Part shown: in pieces, positions 24,944 to 33,381 of the stretch | How positions within the stretch are numbered: the stretch's first letter is position 1 | Layout of the letters: each line of letters begins with the position of its first letter | Assembly (NCBI GenBank): GCA_021155965.1 | Contig: JAJNBJ010000011.1 | Location: 1-64,000, forward strand | Direction of reading: 5' to 3' | Source of the DNA: Flavipsychrobacter sp. | Lineage (GTDB): Bacteria; Bacteroidota; Bacteroidia; Chitinophagales; Chitinophagaceae | Length of the DNA: 64,000 nt | Made by a program: the position numbers and the translations under genes | The notes under the pieces: model-generated | What the model was told of the DNA's origin: nothing | Databases searched by the model: none | What the model saw: only the letters and a program-made list of their open reading frames with translations

Positions 24944-25536
24944 TGATACACATACCTAATACCGGCCTGTATTTCTGCATTGCGTTTGCTGTAATGCTGC
25001 TGGCTACCTGGCTCATGAGCAGGCAGGGCAGGCACCTTTTTACCAAAGACCCATTAAGGCGCAAATTCACTATGCTTGAAATGGAGTTCCCTGCTAAGAG
25101 CTATGAATTAGAGACCCTCATCAATGGTATTTACCTGCTGCCGGACGAAGCCCCAAAAACTATTAAAGCTTTAAAAAAACAACTGCTGCTGGATTACCTT
25201 TTGTTCATACCTGCGGTATATAGCTGCATATATATATTATGCATGCACATTGCAGTTGAGCTTAAAACAGAAGTGGGACGTTATTGGTTCATGGGGCTGG
25301 GATGGGCACAAATAATTCCTTTCATCCTGGATTATATAGAGAATACCTACTTCTGGATAATGATCAATAAAAGGAACATACCTGTACCCAAGCCGGATGT
25401 AACAAAACCCGAACCGGTATCCAGGCCGTTCAAGATGATGCAGCTACTGCAGGTGTTTAAGTGGGGCATACCGCTAATAGGGGCTGTATGCAGCATATCA
25501 GTGGTGGCGTATTTCTGGCTTTCGGGTAGATATTAG
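24943..25536 (+). CDS. Four-helix membrane protein coupled to the patatin
   Basis: A 197-residue membrane protein of unknown function. Hydrophobic helices are at about 8-27 (YFCIAFAVMLLATWLM), 82-105 (LLFIPAVYSCIYILCMHIAV), 113-130 (WFMGLGWAQIIPFILDYI) and near the C-terminus (WGIPLIGAVCSISVVAYFW). A positively charged loop with LRRKF, EL and two Lys-rich stretches lies between the first and second helix. It starts inside the stop codon of the patatin gene, so translational coupling and a shared function are likely. No homologue comes to mind by motif. Confidence 0.65.
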   Translation: MIHIPNTGLYFCIAFAVMLLATWLMSRQGRHLFTKDPLRRKFTMLEMEFPAKSYELETLINGIYLLPDEAPKTIKALKKQLLLDYLLFIPAVYSCIYILCMHIAVELKTEVGRYWFMGLGWAQIIPFILDYIENTYFWIMINKRNIPVPKPDVTKPEPVSRPFKMMQLLQVFKWGIPLIGAVCSISVVAYFWLSGRY

Positions 25537-25569
25537 GTTGCTAAACAAAAAACGGCATTGAAATTTTTC

Positions 25570-25605
25570 ACGCAAAGGCGCAAAGGATGCGCAAAGTACG
25601 CAAAG
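25570..25605. repeat. CGCAAAG short repeats
   Basis: Four CGCAAAG units in a row, ACGCAAAG, GCGCAAAG, GCGCAAAG and ACGCAAAG, with small spacers. The same unit appears reversed at 18221-18250 and singly at 18337-18358. This is a dispersed intergenic motif of the genome. Confidence 0.6.
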
Positions 25606-25647
25606 CCCCGTGCCGTTTTTGTAATATTTAAATAGTATAACTTCCTC

Positions 25648-25680
25648 AAGCCTCGCAAATTCTGCGAGGCTTATTTTTTT
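25648..25680 (+). terminator. Intrinsic terminator after patatin pair
   Basis: AAGCCTCGCA and TGCGAGGCTT form a perfect 10-bp stem around AATTC, followed by ATTTTTTT. It lies about 110 bases after the membrane-protein stop. Confidence 0.85.
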
Positions 25681-25862
25681 TATTTTCAAGCATTGATTTT
25701 CCATTTTTCGGAAAACATGTCCGTATGGTGGACAATTTTTGCGCCGTGCCAGAAATTAAACTGCTGATTTTCAATCAATTGCAAATTTGGCATGCCGTTG
25801 GTTATATACTCTGCAAATCAAACAACAAAAAACTAAACTTAAACAAACAAAAAATTATAAAA

Positions 25863-26384
25863 ATGAAAAACGTTATCAAATCAATCGTAATCGCTGCTTC
25901 TGTAATCGCTATCTCTAACACATCTTTCGCACAGGCAACTGCAACAGCTTCTGCTTCTGCAAACATCATCACTCCCATCACTATCTCTAAGACAGTGGAT
26001 ATGAACTTCGGTAACGTAGCTGTTTCTGCTACACTTTCCGGCACTGCTGTTCTTGCCCCTGCCGGTACCCGTACCACAGGCGGTGGCGGTGGTGTTACCC
26101 TGCCTGCTACAAACGGTACTGTTTCTGCTGCAAGCTTCACAGTATCAGGCCAGGCTAGCTACACTTACGCTATCACTTTGCCTTCAAGCTGCACAATAAC
26201 TGACGGCGCTTCTCACAGCATGACCGTTAACAGCTTCACCAGCTCTCCTTCTTCAACAGGTACTCTGAGCAGCGGTGGCACACAGACCCTGAACGTAGGC
26301 GCTACCCTGAACGTAGCTGCAGGACAGGCTTCCGGTTCTTACACCAACGCAACTGGTGTTCCGGTAACTGTTAACTACAACTAA
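25863..26384 (+). CDS. DUF4402 family secreted protein
   Basis: A 173-residue exported protein: signal peptide MKNVIKSIVIAASVIAISNT with cleavage after SFAQ (about residue 23), then ATATASASANIITPITISKTVDMNFGNVAVS, the hallmark start of DUF4402 proteins (I-T-P-I-x-[IL]-x-K, then [LM]-N-F-G). The rest is a Gly/Thr/Ser-rich beta protein ending in a VNYN strand. These proteins are often surface or pilus-like subunits; the function of this one is unknown. Codon use (many GCT, GTT, TCT, AAC, CTG, ACC) is strongly biased compared with neighbours, suggesting very high expression. A terminator follows after a short direct repeat. Confidence 0.85.
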   Translation: MKNVIKSIVIAASVIAISNTSFAQATATASASANIITPITISKTVDMNFGNVAVSATLSGTAVLAPAGTRTTGGGGGVTLPATNGTVSAASFTVSGQASYTYAITLPSSCTITDGASHSMTVNSFTSSPSSTGTLSSGGTQTLNVGATLNVAAGQASGSYTNATGVPVTVNYN

Positions 26385-26415
26385 GTCGTAAGTCGACAGT
26401 CATAAGTCGTAAGTC
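26382..26415. repeat. Direct repeat TAAGTCGTAAGTC
   Basis: TAAGTCGTAAGTC occurs twice (26382-26394 and 26403-26415) with eight bases between. The first copy supplies the stop codon of the DUF4402 gene. Similar AAGTCGTAAGTC strings are common between Bacteroidota genes. Confidence 0.6.
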
Positions 26416-26431
26416 CGCGATAGATATTTTT

Positions 26432-26455
26432 AACGCCCTGATTGGGGCGTTTTTG
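26432..26455 (+). terminator. Intrinsic terminator after DUF4402 gene
   Basis: AACGCCC and GGGCGTT form a 7-bp stem around TGATTG and are followed by TTTTG. It lies 48 bases after the stop. Confidence 0.75.
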
Positions 26456-26482
26456 TTAATTTAGTCCTGTGAAACCTTATGA

Positions 26483-27031
26483 ATGCAGACTATAAGATCT
26501 AAGCGGAAAATAACGACCATAGTGCTGATGTTCTCTGGCAGTATTTTCTTTCTTGCATTGGATGCACTTTTAGTATGGGCTATGATGGAGGAAGAAGAAC
26601 TCTATAGAAAAATATTTGTTTATGTATTAACAGCTATGGTATTGTGGGGCATAGTAGAAACTATCTTCAACTATGTTAAGTACAGCCCCTCTATAGAGAT
26701 CGATGAAGAAAAAATTATCTTCAACGGAAAGGACATTTACTACTGGGAAAATATTGAGAGCATTCATTTGCATACCAAAAAAGAATGGGGATACTCAATG
26801 TTCATGGTCTTTTTGATCTTCATTGTTATGATGGGTATAAGCCTTTTTTCACATTATAACAGCACCGAAAGCGTTGACCTGGAACGAAAACGCAGGGCGA
26901 TATTACTATGTTTCAAAGACGAAAAAAGGAAATTCATATTTCACAGGCAGTATTCGAACACACCCGAGATAATATCATTCCTGCAACAAATAATGGCAAA
27001 GCAACGAAACGTCATTACCGAAGAGCCATAA
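26483..27031 (+). CDS. Hypothetical membrane protein with PH-like soluble part
   Basis: A 182-residue protein. Two hydrophobic helices lie at about 13-33 and 42-62 (VLMFSGSIFFLALDALLVWA, IFVYVLTAMVLWGIVETIF), then IEIDEEKIIFNGKDIYYWENIESIHL, a pattern seen in small bacterial PH-like domains, then a third helix at about 108-128 (FMVFLIFIVMMGISLFS). Near the C-terminus a helix, NTPEIISFLQQIM, matches the usual last helix of such proteins. Function unknown. It is followed by comF after 20 bases. It has the same general layout as the first gene of the window, but no clear sequence identity. Confidence 0.65.
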   Translation: MQTIRSKRKITTIVLMFSGSIFFLALDALLVWAMMEEEELYRKIFVYVLTAMVLWGIVETIFNYVKYSPSIEIDEEKIIFNGKDIYYWENIESIHLHTKKEWGYSMFMVFLIFIVMMGISLFSHYNSTESVDLERKRRAILLCFKDEKRKFIFHRQYSNTPEIISFLQQIMAKQRNVITEEP

Positions 27032-27051
27032 CAGTTTTGTATATTTAAGCG

Positions 27052-27753
27052 TTGATAGCGCGAATAAAAGAATTGCGACATGGCTTAGTGCATTTGTTCT
27101 ACCCCCGCTTGTGCGAGGGTTGCAGCAAACCTTTACTGGGAACAGAAGAAGTATTGTGCATAAGCTGCGCTATGGAGTTGCCCGAAACCAATTATCACCA
27201 TATAGCAGATAATGAAACGGCGTTGCGCTTCGCAGGAAGGATACCTTTTGTGCATGCCACCACGCTGGCCTACTTTACGAATGACGGCTTACTACAGCAT
27301 CTGCTGCATGGGCTCAAATACCAGGGCAAAAAGGAAAACGGTTATTACCTGGGCAAACAGCTGGGCGGGCAATTGAAGGAAACAGATTGGGCTACTAGTA
27401 TAGATGCGATCATACCGGTGCCATTGCACAGGGCCAAAGAGGCAAAAAGAGGTTATAACCAGAGTTTACATATAGCGAAAGGTATCGGTGAGCAGCTTCA
27501 AATAAGCGTTATCAATAATGTTTTATTGCGGGTAAAGGATACGGAAAGCCAGACCCATAAGAGCCGGGCAGAACGGGCTGAAAATATGCGGGATACTTTT
27601 GAATTGCGGGAAAAAGGCCACGTGACAAATAAACACATATTGCTATGTGATGATGTGCTGACCACCGGGGCAACACTGGAGGCATGCGCCCTTGCCCTGC
27701 TGAAAGAAGAGGGCATCAGGATAAGTATTGCAACGATCGGAATAGTCTCCTGA
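27052..27753 (+). CDS. comF: ComF family phosphoribosyltransferase-like protein
   Basis: A 233-residue ComF-type protein. Four cysteines (C21, C24, C36, C39; CEGCSKPLL and LCISCAME) form the N-terminal zinc-binding module, and the C-terminal half is a type I phosphoribosyltransferase-like domain with PRPP loop LLCDDVLTTGATLEAC at about residues 196-211 and VPLHRAKEAKRGYNQS before it. ComF takes part in DNA uptake during natural transformation in Firmicutes and proteobacteria; in Bacteroidota its role is less tested. The start is TTG at 27052; no better ATG is in frame before the zinc module. Confidence 0.9.
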   Translation: MIARIKELRHGLVHLFYPRLCEGCSKPLLGTEEVLCISCAMELPETNYHHIADNETALRFAGRIPFVHATTLAYFTNDGLLQHLLHGLKYQGKKENGYYLGKQLGGQLKETDWATSIDAIIPVPLHRAKEAKRGYNQSLHIAKGIGEQLQISVINNVLLRVKDTESQTHKSRAERAENMRDTFELREKGHVTNKHILLCDDVLTTGATLEACALALLKEEGIRISIATIGIVS

Positions 27754-27928
27754 ACTATGTATAAAATAGCGTAAAATCAATTGCTGCAGGCTATAAAATA
27801 AGCTTTTTTTAATGTAGGTTTGTGCCGGTTTTGCGGAAGGGTATTGGTTTTATAAATATTTCGCCATACCTTAACCGATTAAAGGCCTGTTAGCAACAGG
27901 TAAAATTGTTTTTCTAACAACGAAAATT

Positions 27929-29167
27929 ATGAAGAAACACGTATTAGCAGCATTAGTTTTATTGTCATCAGCAGACCTGTTTGGCGCCGGCTACCAGATG
28001 AACCTGCAGGGGATCAGGCAGATGGCGACAGGCGGGGCAGGAACAGCCTGGCCGTGGGATGCTTCTACTATATTCTATAACCCCGGGGGGCTTGGCCGCC
28101 TGAAAAGCATACAGGGATATGCCAGCCTCGGGTTATATATGCCATCAACAGCTTACGGCAGCAATATGTCGACCGCACGTACGCATTCACAGACTTATGT
28201 TCCGTTCAATTTTTACTTTGGCGGCCCAATACAAGAGGAAAGCAAGTTTGCTCTGGGCCTCGGTGTTTATTCAACCGCACATATTGGCGCTACATGGGAT
28301 AATGACTGGCAGGGATCGCATATGGTGCGTTCTATCCGCTTCAAAGCCACTATGTTCCAGCCAACTATCAGCTACCGTGTAGGCGACTTCTTATCGGTAG
28401 GTGCCGGTTTCGTATATGCTGCAGGCACTTTTGACATGACGTATGCACTGCCTTATCATGGCCTGCTGGGCCCCCAAAATAACCTGGGTGACAATGGCTC
28501 AGCAAATCTTCATTCCAATGCAAATGGCGTAGGTTTTAACGTTGGCATTCAATTGAGGCCGAGCGACAACCTGCAATTCGGGCTTACTTACCGCTCACAA
28601 ATAGTGATGAATATTGTTGGCGGCAATGCCTCTTTTACCACACCGGTATCGCTTGAAAGCGCTTACCCGAATACCAGCTTCGATTCTTACCTGCCATTGC
28701 CGCAGGTTGCATCCTTCGGGATGGGCATAAGGGCGAATGACAACCTTACCATGCTGCTGGACCTGAATTATACCGGCTGGAGCACACACGATTCTATGCG
28801 CATCAATTTTGAGCAACAGACCGACAGGCTCAAGAATATGCACACACCAAGGCGCTACCGTAACACACTGGCTGCAAGGGTTGGTGCTAATTACAAAATA
28901 AGCAAAGTAGTATCTGTGATGCTGGGTGGTTACTATGACCCAACGCCGGTGAGGAATGGCTATGTTTCGCCCGATATGCCGGATGCAAACCGCGTGGCTG
29001 TAACAGGCGGCGTTGCCATAAAGCCATTGCCCAGGTTTACGATACTTGCAGGGTTTGAAGCAATGTCATCGACGAAAAGGACAGCCCGTTATGATTACGG
29101 CGGATTCAGCGGCACTTACAAAACAGAAGCTGCCACTACTGCATTAGCCGTTTATTACAATTTCTAA
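27929..29167 (+). CDS. OmpP1/FadL/TodX family outer-membrane transport protein
   Basis: A 412-residue outer-membrane barrel with a short signal (MKKHVLAALVLLSSADLFGAG). The N-terminal hatch, GYQMNLQGIRQMATGGAGTAW with STIFYNPGGLGRL, is the family signature of FadL-type hydrophobic-substrate channels. It ends in a barrel strand with a C-terminal phenylalanine (YYNF), as BAM substrates do. The substrate is probably a fatty acid or another hydrophobic compound. It is the first gene of a pair: 24 bases later starts an SGNH-family lipoprotein, a coupling I know from many Bacteroidota, where the enzyme may release fatty acids for the channel. Confidence 0.9.
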   Translation: MKKHVLAALVLLSSADLFGAGYQMNLQGIRQMATGGAGTAWPWDASTIFYNPGGLGRLKSIQGYASLGLYMPSTAYGSNMSTARTHSQTYVPFNFYFGGPIQEESKFALGLGVYSTAHIGATWDNDWQGSHMVRSIRFKATMFQPTISYRVGDFLSVGAGFVYAAGTFDMTYALPYHGLLGPQNNLGDNGSANLHSNANGVGFNVGIQLRPSDNLQFGLTYRSQIVMNIVGGNASFTTPVSLESAYPNTSFDSYLPLPQVASFGMGIRANDNLTMLLDLNYTGWSTHDSMRINFEQQTDRLKNMHTPRRYRNTLAARVGANYKISKVVSVMLGGYYDPTPVRNGYVSPDMPDANRVAVTGGVAIKPLPRFTILAGFEAMSSTKRTARYDYGGFSGTYKTEAATTALAVYYNF

Positions 29168-29191
29168 ACAACAGAATAAAAAATAGAAAGG

Positions 29192-30595
29192 ATGAGAAAA
29201 GTATATGCCATTGGCGCCATAGCATTAATGTTTGCTGCATGCAGGCCCAGTGTAAGTATTACAACACCGCCATCGCCGGGGCCAACCCTGAATTTTAATA
29301 ACTTCCTTGTGGTTGGTGATGATTATTCGGGCGGGTTTTCTGATAACAGCCTGACCGTTCGCGGCCAGCTGAATTCCTATCCGCAGATCTTATTTGAACA
29401 ATTTTCCAAAATACCTGACCCGCGTGGCGCAAAAGGGCCTTTTATTATGCCATGGCTGGAAAGCGATAATGGTTATCCCGGCCCTAAAAAGGTATTAGGC
29501 TATTGGGTGAACTCATGCGACCATACCGACTCAATGCTGGCGCCTATTGATTACCCCAACTTCCTGATGCATGCTAATGATGACCTCCCTTACCTGAGCG
29601 GGGTGAACAACAACCAGGTAAACAACATAAGCGTAATGGGTATCCGCATGGCAGATTACCCTGTTGCCAACTATGCAAACCTGGTAGAAGCAAGCTACGG
29701 CCTGCCATACGCTAGGCGGTTTTACTTTGACCTGGCGGCAACACCACATGCAGAACTGAAGCACAGGGTAGATGTACTGTTCCCCACAGTATTCACTATG
29801 TGGCTTGGAATTAACGACGTACTTGGGTATGCATTATATGGCGGACAAGGCGATGGTACAGGAAATGCACTGGAGCAATCGGGCAAATTCTTTAACCCGA
29901 GGGATATTACCCGCATAGGCGCATTCGATTCTGCATACCGTGCAGCACTTAATGAAGTTAGCCGCACGGGCGCAAATGGCGCACTTATCAATGTACCGGA
30001 TATTACTTTACTGCCGTTCTTTAACGTGATCAAATCAAACGGGCTGATCGTACCAACCCATACCCTGGCCGATTCACTTAGAATATATTGGGGTGGGTTT
30101 GGCATAACTGCAGAATTTGATACCGGTATCGCTAATCAATTCATGATCAGGGACCACAACGGCCATGTAAGGCAATCTGTACCGGGCGAATTGATATTGA
30201 TGACCTGCCCGCTGGATTCCATCAAGTGCGCCGGATGGGGCACCACATTCCCAATACCAGATACATTTGTGCTGACAACAGATGAGATACAATTCATCCG
30301 TACAGCGACCGACAGGTATAACTACACCATCAGGCAGGAAGCTTTATTGCACCACCTGGCCTATGTGGATATGAACGCATACTTTAAAACACTGCCTGCC
30401 GGGTCGCCATTCAATGGCATCAGCTATAGCAATGAGTTCATTTATGGCGGCTTCTTCTCGCTTGATGGCTTGCGCCCGACTCAGCGTGGCAATGCGCTTA
30501 TAGCCAATGAAATTATCAAGGCCATGAACCACTTCTATGGTTCTACAGTTAATACTGTTGATGCTAATAAATACCGTGGGGTTGATTTCCCATAA
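29192..30595 (+). CDS. SGNH/GDSL-family lipoprotein with missing catalytic Ser and His
   Basis: A 467-residue SPII lipoprotein (MRKVYAIGAIALMFAAC, cysteine 17), of the SGNH hydrolase type that Bacteroidota encode next to FadL. Block I, normally GNS or GDS, reads VVGDDYSGGFSDNSL here, so Asp44 replaces the nucleophilic serine. Block III is kept: LGINDVLGYALYGG with N208 and D209. Block V, usually DGVHPT, reads LDGLRPTQRGNALIAN, so Arg428 replaces the histidine. The rest of the fold signature, including QLNSYPQILFEQF and VDANKYRGVDFP near the end, is preserved. It is thus probably a catalytically dead or altered partner of the channel upstream. A strong terminator follows. Confidence 0.8.
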   Translation: MRKVYAIGAIALMFAACRPSVSITTPPSPGPTLNFNNFLVVGDDYSGGFSDNSLTVRGQLNSYPQILFEQFSKIPDPRGAKGPFIMPWLESDNGYPGPKKVLGYWVNSCDHTDSMLAPIDYPNFLMHANDDLPYLSGVNNNQVNNISVMGIRMADYPVANYANLVEASYGLPYARRFYFDLAATPHAELKHRVDVLFPTVFTMWLGINDVLGYALYGGQGDGTGNALEQSGKFFNPRDITRIGAFDSAYRAALNEVSRTGANGALINVPDITLLPFFNVIKSNGLIVPTHTLADSLRIYWGGFGITAEFDTGIANQFMIRDHNGHVRQSVPGELILMTCPLDSIKCAGWGTTFPIPDTFVLTTDEIQFIRTATDRYNYTIRQEALLHHLAYVDMNAYFKTLPAGSPFNGISYSNEFIYGGFFSLDGLRPTQRGNALIANEIIKAMNHFYGSTVNTVDANKYRGVDFP

Positions 30596-30616
30596 TGGTA
30601 ACGAATTCTTTAGTAA

Positions 30617-30646
30617 AAAAATGCCCCGAAAAATCGGGGCATTTTT
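30617..30646. terminator. Bidirectional terminator between SGNH-like gene and glycosyltransferase
   Basis: AAAAATGCCCCG and CGGGGCATTTTT pair over 12 bp around AAAAAT; T-runs lie on both strands. It can end transcription of the SGNH lipoprotein gene and of the convergent glycosyltransferase gene. Confidence 0.85.
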
Positions 30647-30664
30647 ATTTGTGCCGAATTAAGA

Positions 30665-30724
30665 TTTGGCTAAAGCCGCCTGGCATTATATTTTACCCCG
30701 TTAAAGGTCGGGGCTACTAAAAAT
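30665..30724. repeat. Dispersed structured intergenic repeat, copy A
   Basis: It starts TTTGGCTAAAGCC and later has CCCCGTTAAAGGTCGGGGCTACTA. Two small stems (GGCTAAAGCC; CCCCG/CGGGG around TTAAAGGT) are visible. The same ordered elements recur at 41332-41402 with compensating changes in the second stem (CCCGAACTAAAGTTCAGGG). Confidence 0.6.
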
Positions 30725-30744
30725 GTTTTTTGTATGCTAATCGA

Positions 30745-31869
30745 TCATCCAATGCACTTCATAAGGCTTGCCCATAATTTTTGAGCGGAGGCATCCCAGG
30801 AGAATTTTTTTATTTGTACGCGGGCGTTTATTACCAGACGGTTACGGAGGGCCTCATCTTTGTACAATGAGTGCATCTTGGCTGCGATATCCTGTGGGTC
30901 CGCGGGGTCAACCAGCAGGGCGGCATCACCTGCTACTTCGGGCATGGAGGATGTATTGCTGACTATGGCGGGTACATCGCACTGTAATGCTTCGAGTATA
31001 GGAATGCCAAAGCCTTCGAACAGGGAAGTGTAAACCAATGCATAAGCGCCACCAATAACTTTCGACAACTCATCAACATTCATATAGCCTACCCACTTCA
31101 CATCATCTTTGAACTGCATTTCTGCTTTCATCTGCTCCACTTCGTCATACTTCCATGCCAGGCGGCCAACTATAACAAATTTCATATTGGTATGCTGGCG
31201 CTTCTTGAACTCAACAAATGCCTTCAGCATATTCACGATATTCTTGCGCGGGTGCAGGGCGCCTGCAAATACAAAATACTCGCAGCCATCTGCATACTTC
31301 TTTTTTACCTCTTCGCGCTCATCGTGCGACAATGGCCTGTATTCGTCGTGCGCACCGTTGTAGACAACATCTATATTGTCTGCATTAATACCATAATGCT
31401 TTATAATGTCTTGCTTTGAAAAAGAGGATACTGTAGCTATTCTTTTGGCTTTTTTAGCAAACAGGGGAGAATAATTCCTCCAGTAAAGGCGCTGGCTAAA
31501 AACAAAATGCCCGGGATAATGCTCAAAAGCAAGATCGTGGATGACCACCAAGGTGGGTACTTTTGTGCGCAGGGACAAAAAGCTATCTGTAGATAAAAAA
31601 ATGTCTGCTTTGTATTTACGTAGCATGAGCGGTATGCTCCACTCAAACCATAAATAAAATAATATAGGATGACGTGCCGGTGGAGCAACCACCACTGGCG
31701 TTACATTGGGTGCAAACACAAACATAGGGTCGTAGGGCCTGTCGAAAAAGAAGATAAATTCATGCTCAGGGTGAGCTTTGACTATCCTTTCGAGCGTTTG
31801 ATAAGTGAACCAACCTATACCTTCCAGTTTCCCCTTTAACAAGAGGCGTGTATTTACTGCAATCCGCAT
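30745..31869 (-). CDS. Glycosyltransferase, GT4-type
   Basis: A 374-residue GT-B fold glycosyltransferase. The N-terminal acceptor domain begins MRIAVNTRLLLKGKLEGIG; the C-terminal donor domain has FVFAGALHPRKNIVNML, the GRLAWKYDEVEQMK region, VWVGYMNVDELSKVI-like structure (in VKWVGYMNVDELSKVI) and SLFEGFGIPILEALQCDVPAIVSN, the EX7E motif of family 4. It probably adds a sugar from a nucleotide donor to a surface polysaccharide or lipid at the cytoplasmic membrane face. It is divergent from the flippase gene 54 bases away; a shared pathway for glycan assembly is likely. The frame is open five codons upstream; ATG at 31869 is the natural start. Confidence 0.9.
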   Translation of the reverse strand: MRIAVNTRLLLKGKLEGIGWFTYQTLERIVKAHPEHEFIFFFDRPYDPMFVFAPNVTPVVVAPPARHPILFYLWFEWSIPLMLRKYKADIFLSTDSFLSLRTKVPTLVVIHDLAFEHYPGHFVFSQRLYWRNYSPLFAKKAKRIATVSSFSKQDIIKHYGINADNIDVVYNGAHDEYRPLSHDEREEVKKKYADGCEYFVFAGALHPRKNIVNMLKAFVEFKKRQHTNMKFVIVGRLAWKYDEVEQMKAEMQFKDDVKWVGYMNVDELSKVIGGAYALVYTSLFEGFGIPILEALQCDVPAIVSNTSSMPEVAGDAALLVDPADPQDIAAKMHSLYKDEALRNRLVINARVQIKKFSWDASAQKLWASLMKCIG

Positions 31870-31881
31870 ACCTTCTGCCAA

Positions 31882-31889
31882 CAAAAATA
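31882..31889 (-). promoter_or_regulatory. Candidate -7 box of glycosyltransferase gene
   Basis: On the minus strand TATTTTTG, an exact TAnnTTTG match, lies 12 bases before the ATG at 31869. No certain -33 element. Confidence 0.35.
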
Positions 31890-31923
31890 TACTTTTACGG
31901 CTTAATAGACGTTAAAAACCGGG

Positions 31924-33381
31924 ATGCGGCGCTTTTTTGTAAAAAACATACTTTTTGTCATTACCGTGAACGCATTGGTAAAGCCAATATGGGTGTTTTT
32001 TATTGACCGCGTAGTGCAAAACAGGGTGGGAGAGGCTGCTTATGGTACGTACAGCTCACTATTGAGCCTATCTATAATATTTTCTATAATACTGGATTTT
32101 GGTATTACCAACTATAACAGCCGCACCATATCGCAAAACCCGGATGAGCTGAAAACCTTATTTCCTTCCATGCTTACTGCACGACTGCTGCTGATACTGA
32201 TCTATACCGGGATAGTATGCGGGGTGGCTTTTGCGTCAGGGTACGAATTATGGGAAATAGGTATGCTTTGCGGCGTGTTGCTGATACAGTCGCTGAACTC
32301 GTTGCTGCTTTTTATAAGGAGCAATGTGGCTGCATTGCAGAAATTCAAGACAGATGGTATGTTGTCTGTTACCGACCGTTTCCTGATGATACTAGTTTGT
32401 GGTTTCTTACTGGTGTTTCCAAATACAGGCAGCAATTTTAAAATTGAGTGGTTCATTATTGCGCAGATAGCCTGTTATTTTACTGCATGTGTTATTGCCT
32501 ATTCCGTGTTGAAGCAGATACACGAGATAAAGCTGCGCATATCGCTGCATGCGCCTACGTTGTTCAAAATAATCAAGGATAGTTCGTGGTATGCCTTGTT
32601 CATCTTCCTGATGAGTGTGTATATACGCTCTGATATGCAATTGCTGAAATGGATAGGCGGTGCTGAACAGGCAGGGATCTATACTGCATCGTACAGATTG
32701 CTGGATGTGAGTATCAATATGTTTGGCTCTATGTTTGCTGCTGTGCTGCTACCCCTGTTCGGGAAAATGCTTGCAGAGAAGCAGGATGTGAACCAGATAG
32801 TGACCCTTTGTGTGAACATTATGCTGCCTATATCATTTATTGTCTCAGTGGCAGCCGCATTTTACGGGGCACCTATCATGCACCTCCTCTACCCTGCAGC
32901 TACTGATCACTGGGGAATCATCTTCGGGTGGGTGATGGCAGCATTCCCGGGTTTCAGTATTATGTACGTGTATTCTACGTTGCTAACTGCTAATGGCAAT
33001 TTAAAGATACTGAGCCTTATTGCAGGTGTGGGTGCGATATTCAATATACTGCTCAATATTTACTTTATTGAAAAACAGCAGGCGCTGGGCGCTGCTATAG
33101 TATGCGCTATCACTGAAACACTGGTAGGCATAGGTTACATAATTTTCTGCGTTAAGCGACTGAATGTATCTATGAAGACAAGGTGGATATTGAGCCATAT
33201 TGTTTTCCTGTGCCTGATCACCGCTATAGCTTATGGAACTACTTTGCTGCACCTGAACTGGCTATATGCAATAAGCATATTTGCTGTTGCCTGCTGCTTA
33301 CTTGTTTTTGTGTTTGGTTTTATATCGGTGCAGGGAGTTAAGCAACTGATCAGCAGCAAAACAAATAGTGCTGCTACTTGA
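31924..33381 (+). CDS. Polysaccharide flippase (Wzx/MOP family)
   Basis: A 485-residue polytopic protein with about 12-14 predicted helices, beginning MRRFFVKNILFVITVNALVK and ending in a Lys/Ser-rich tail. RVVQNRVGEAAYGTYSSLLSLSIIFSIILDFGITNYNSR is the N-terminal signature of the MOP-type oligosaccharide flippases (RfbX/Wzx-like). It likely moves undecaprenyl-linked sugar units across the inner membrane. It is divergent from the glycosyltransferase, suggesting one glycan-assembly locus, though no polymerase or further transferase is nearby. Its stop overlaps the stop of the convergent YihY-type gene by eight bases. Confidence 0.88.
   Translation: MRRFFVKNILFVITVNALVKPIWVFFIDRVVQNRVGEAAYGTYSSLLSLSIIFSIILDFGITNYNSRTISQNPDELKTLFPSMLTARLLLILIYTGIVCGVAFASGYELWEIGMLCGVLLIQSLNSLLLFIRSNVAALQKFKTDGMLSVTDRFLMILVCGFLLVFPNTGSNFKIEWFIIAQIACYFTACVIAYSVLKQIHEIKLRISLHAPTLFKIIKDSSWYALFIFLMSVYIRSDMQLLKWIGGAEQAGIYTASYRLLDVSINMFGSMFAAVLLPLFGKMLAEKQDVNQIVTLCVNIMLPISFIVSVAAAFYGAPIMHLLYPAATDHWGIIFGWVMAAFPGFSIMYVYSTLLTANGNLKILSLIAGVGAIFNILLNIYFIEKQQALGAAIVCAITETLVGIGYIIFCVKRLNVSMKTRWILSHIVFLCLITAIAYGTTLLHLNWLYAISIFAVACCLLVFVFGFISVQGVKQLISSKTNSAAT

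Larger units (their letters stand above)
25537..25862. other. Intergenic region with repeats, terminator and DUF4402 leader
   Basis: This 326-base gap holds CGCAAAG repeats (25570-25605), an intrinsic terminator for the patatin pair (25648-25680), and an AT-rich leader of the DUF4402 gene. Within the leader, TTTG at 25786-25789 is followed 15 bases later by TATACTCTG, which is only a poor match to a Bacteroidota promoter. The open frame through this leader, beginning at 25725, is not credible as coding because it precedes a clear signal peptide. Confidence 0.5.
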
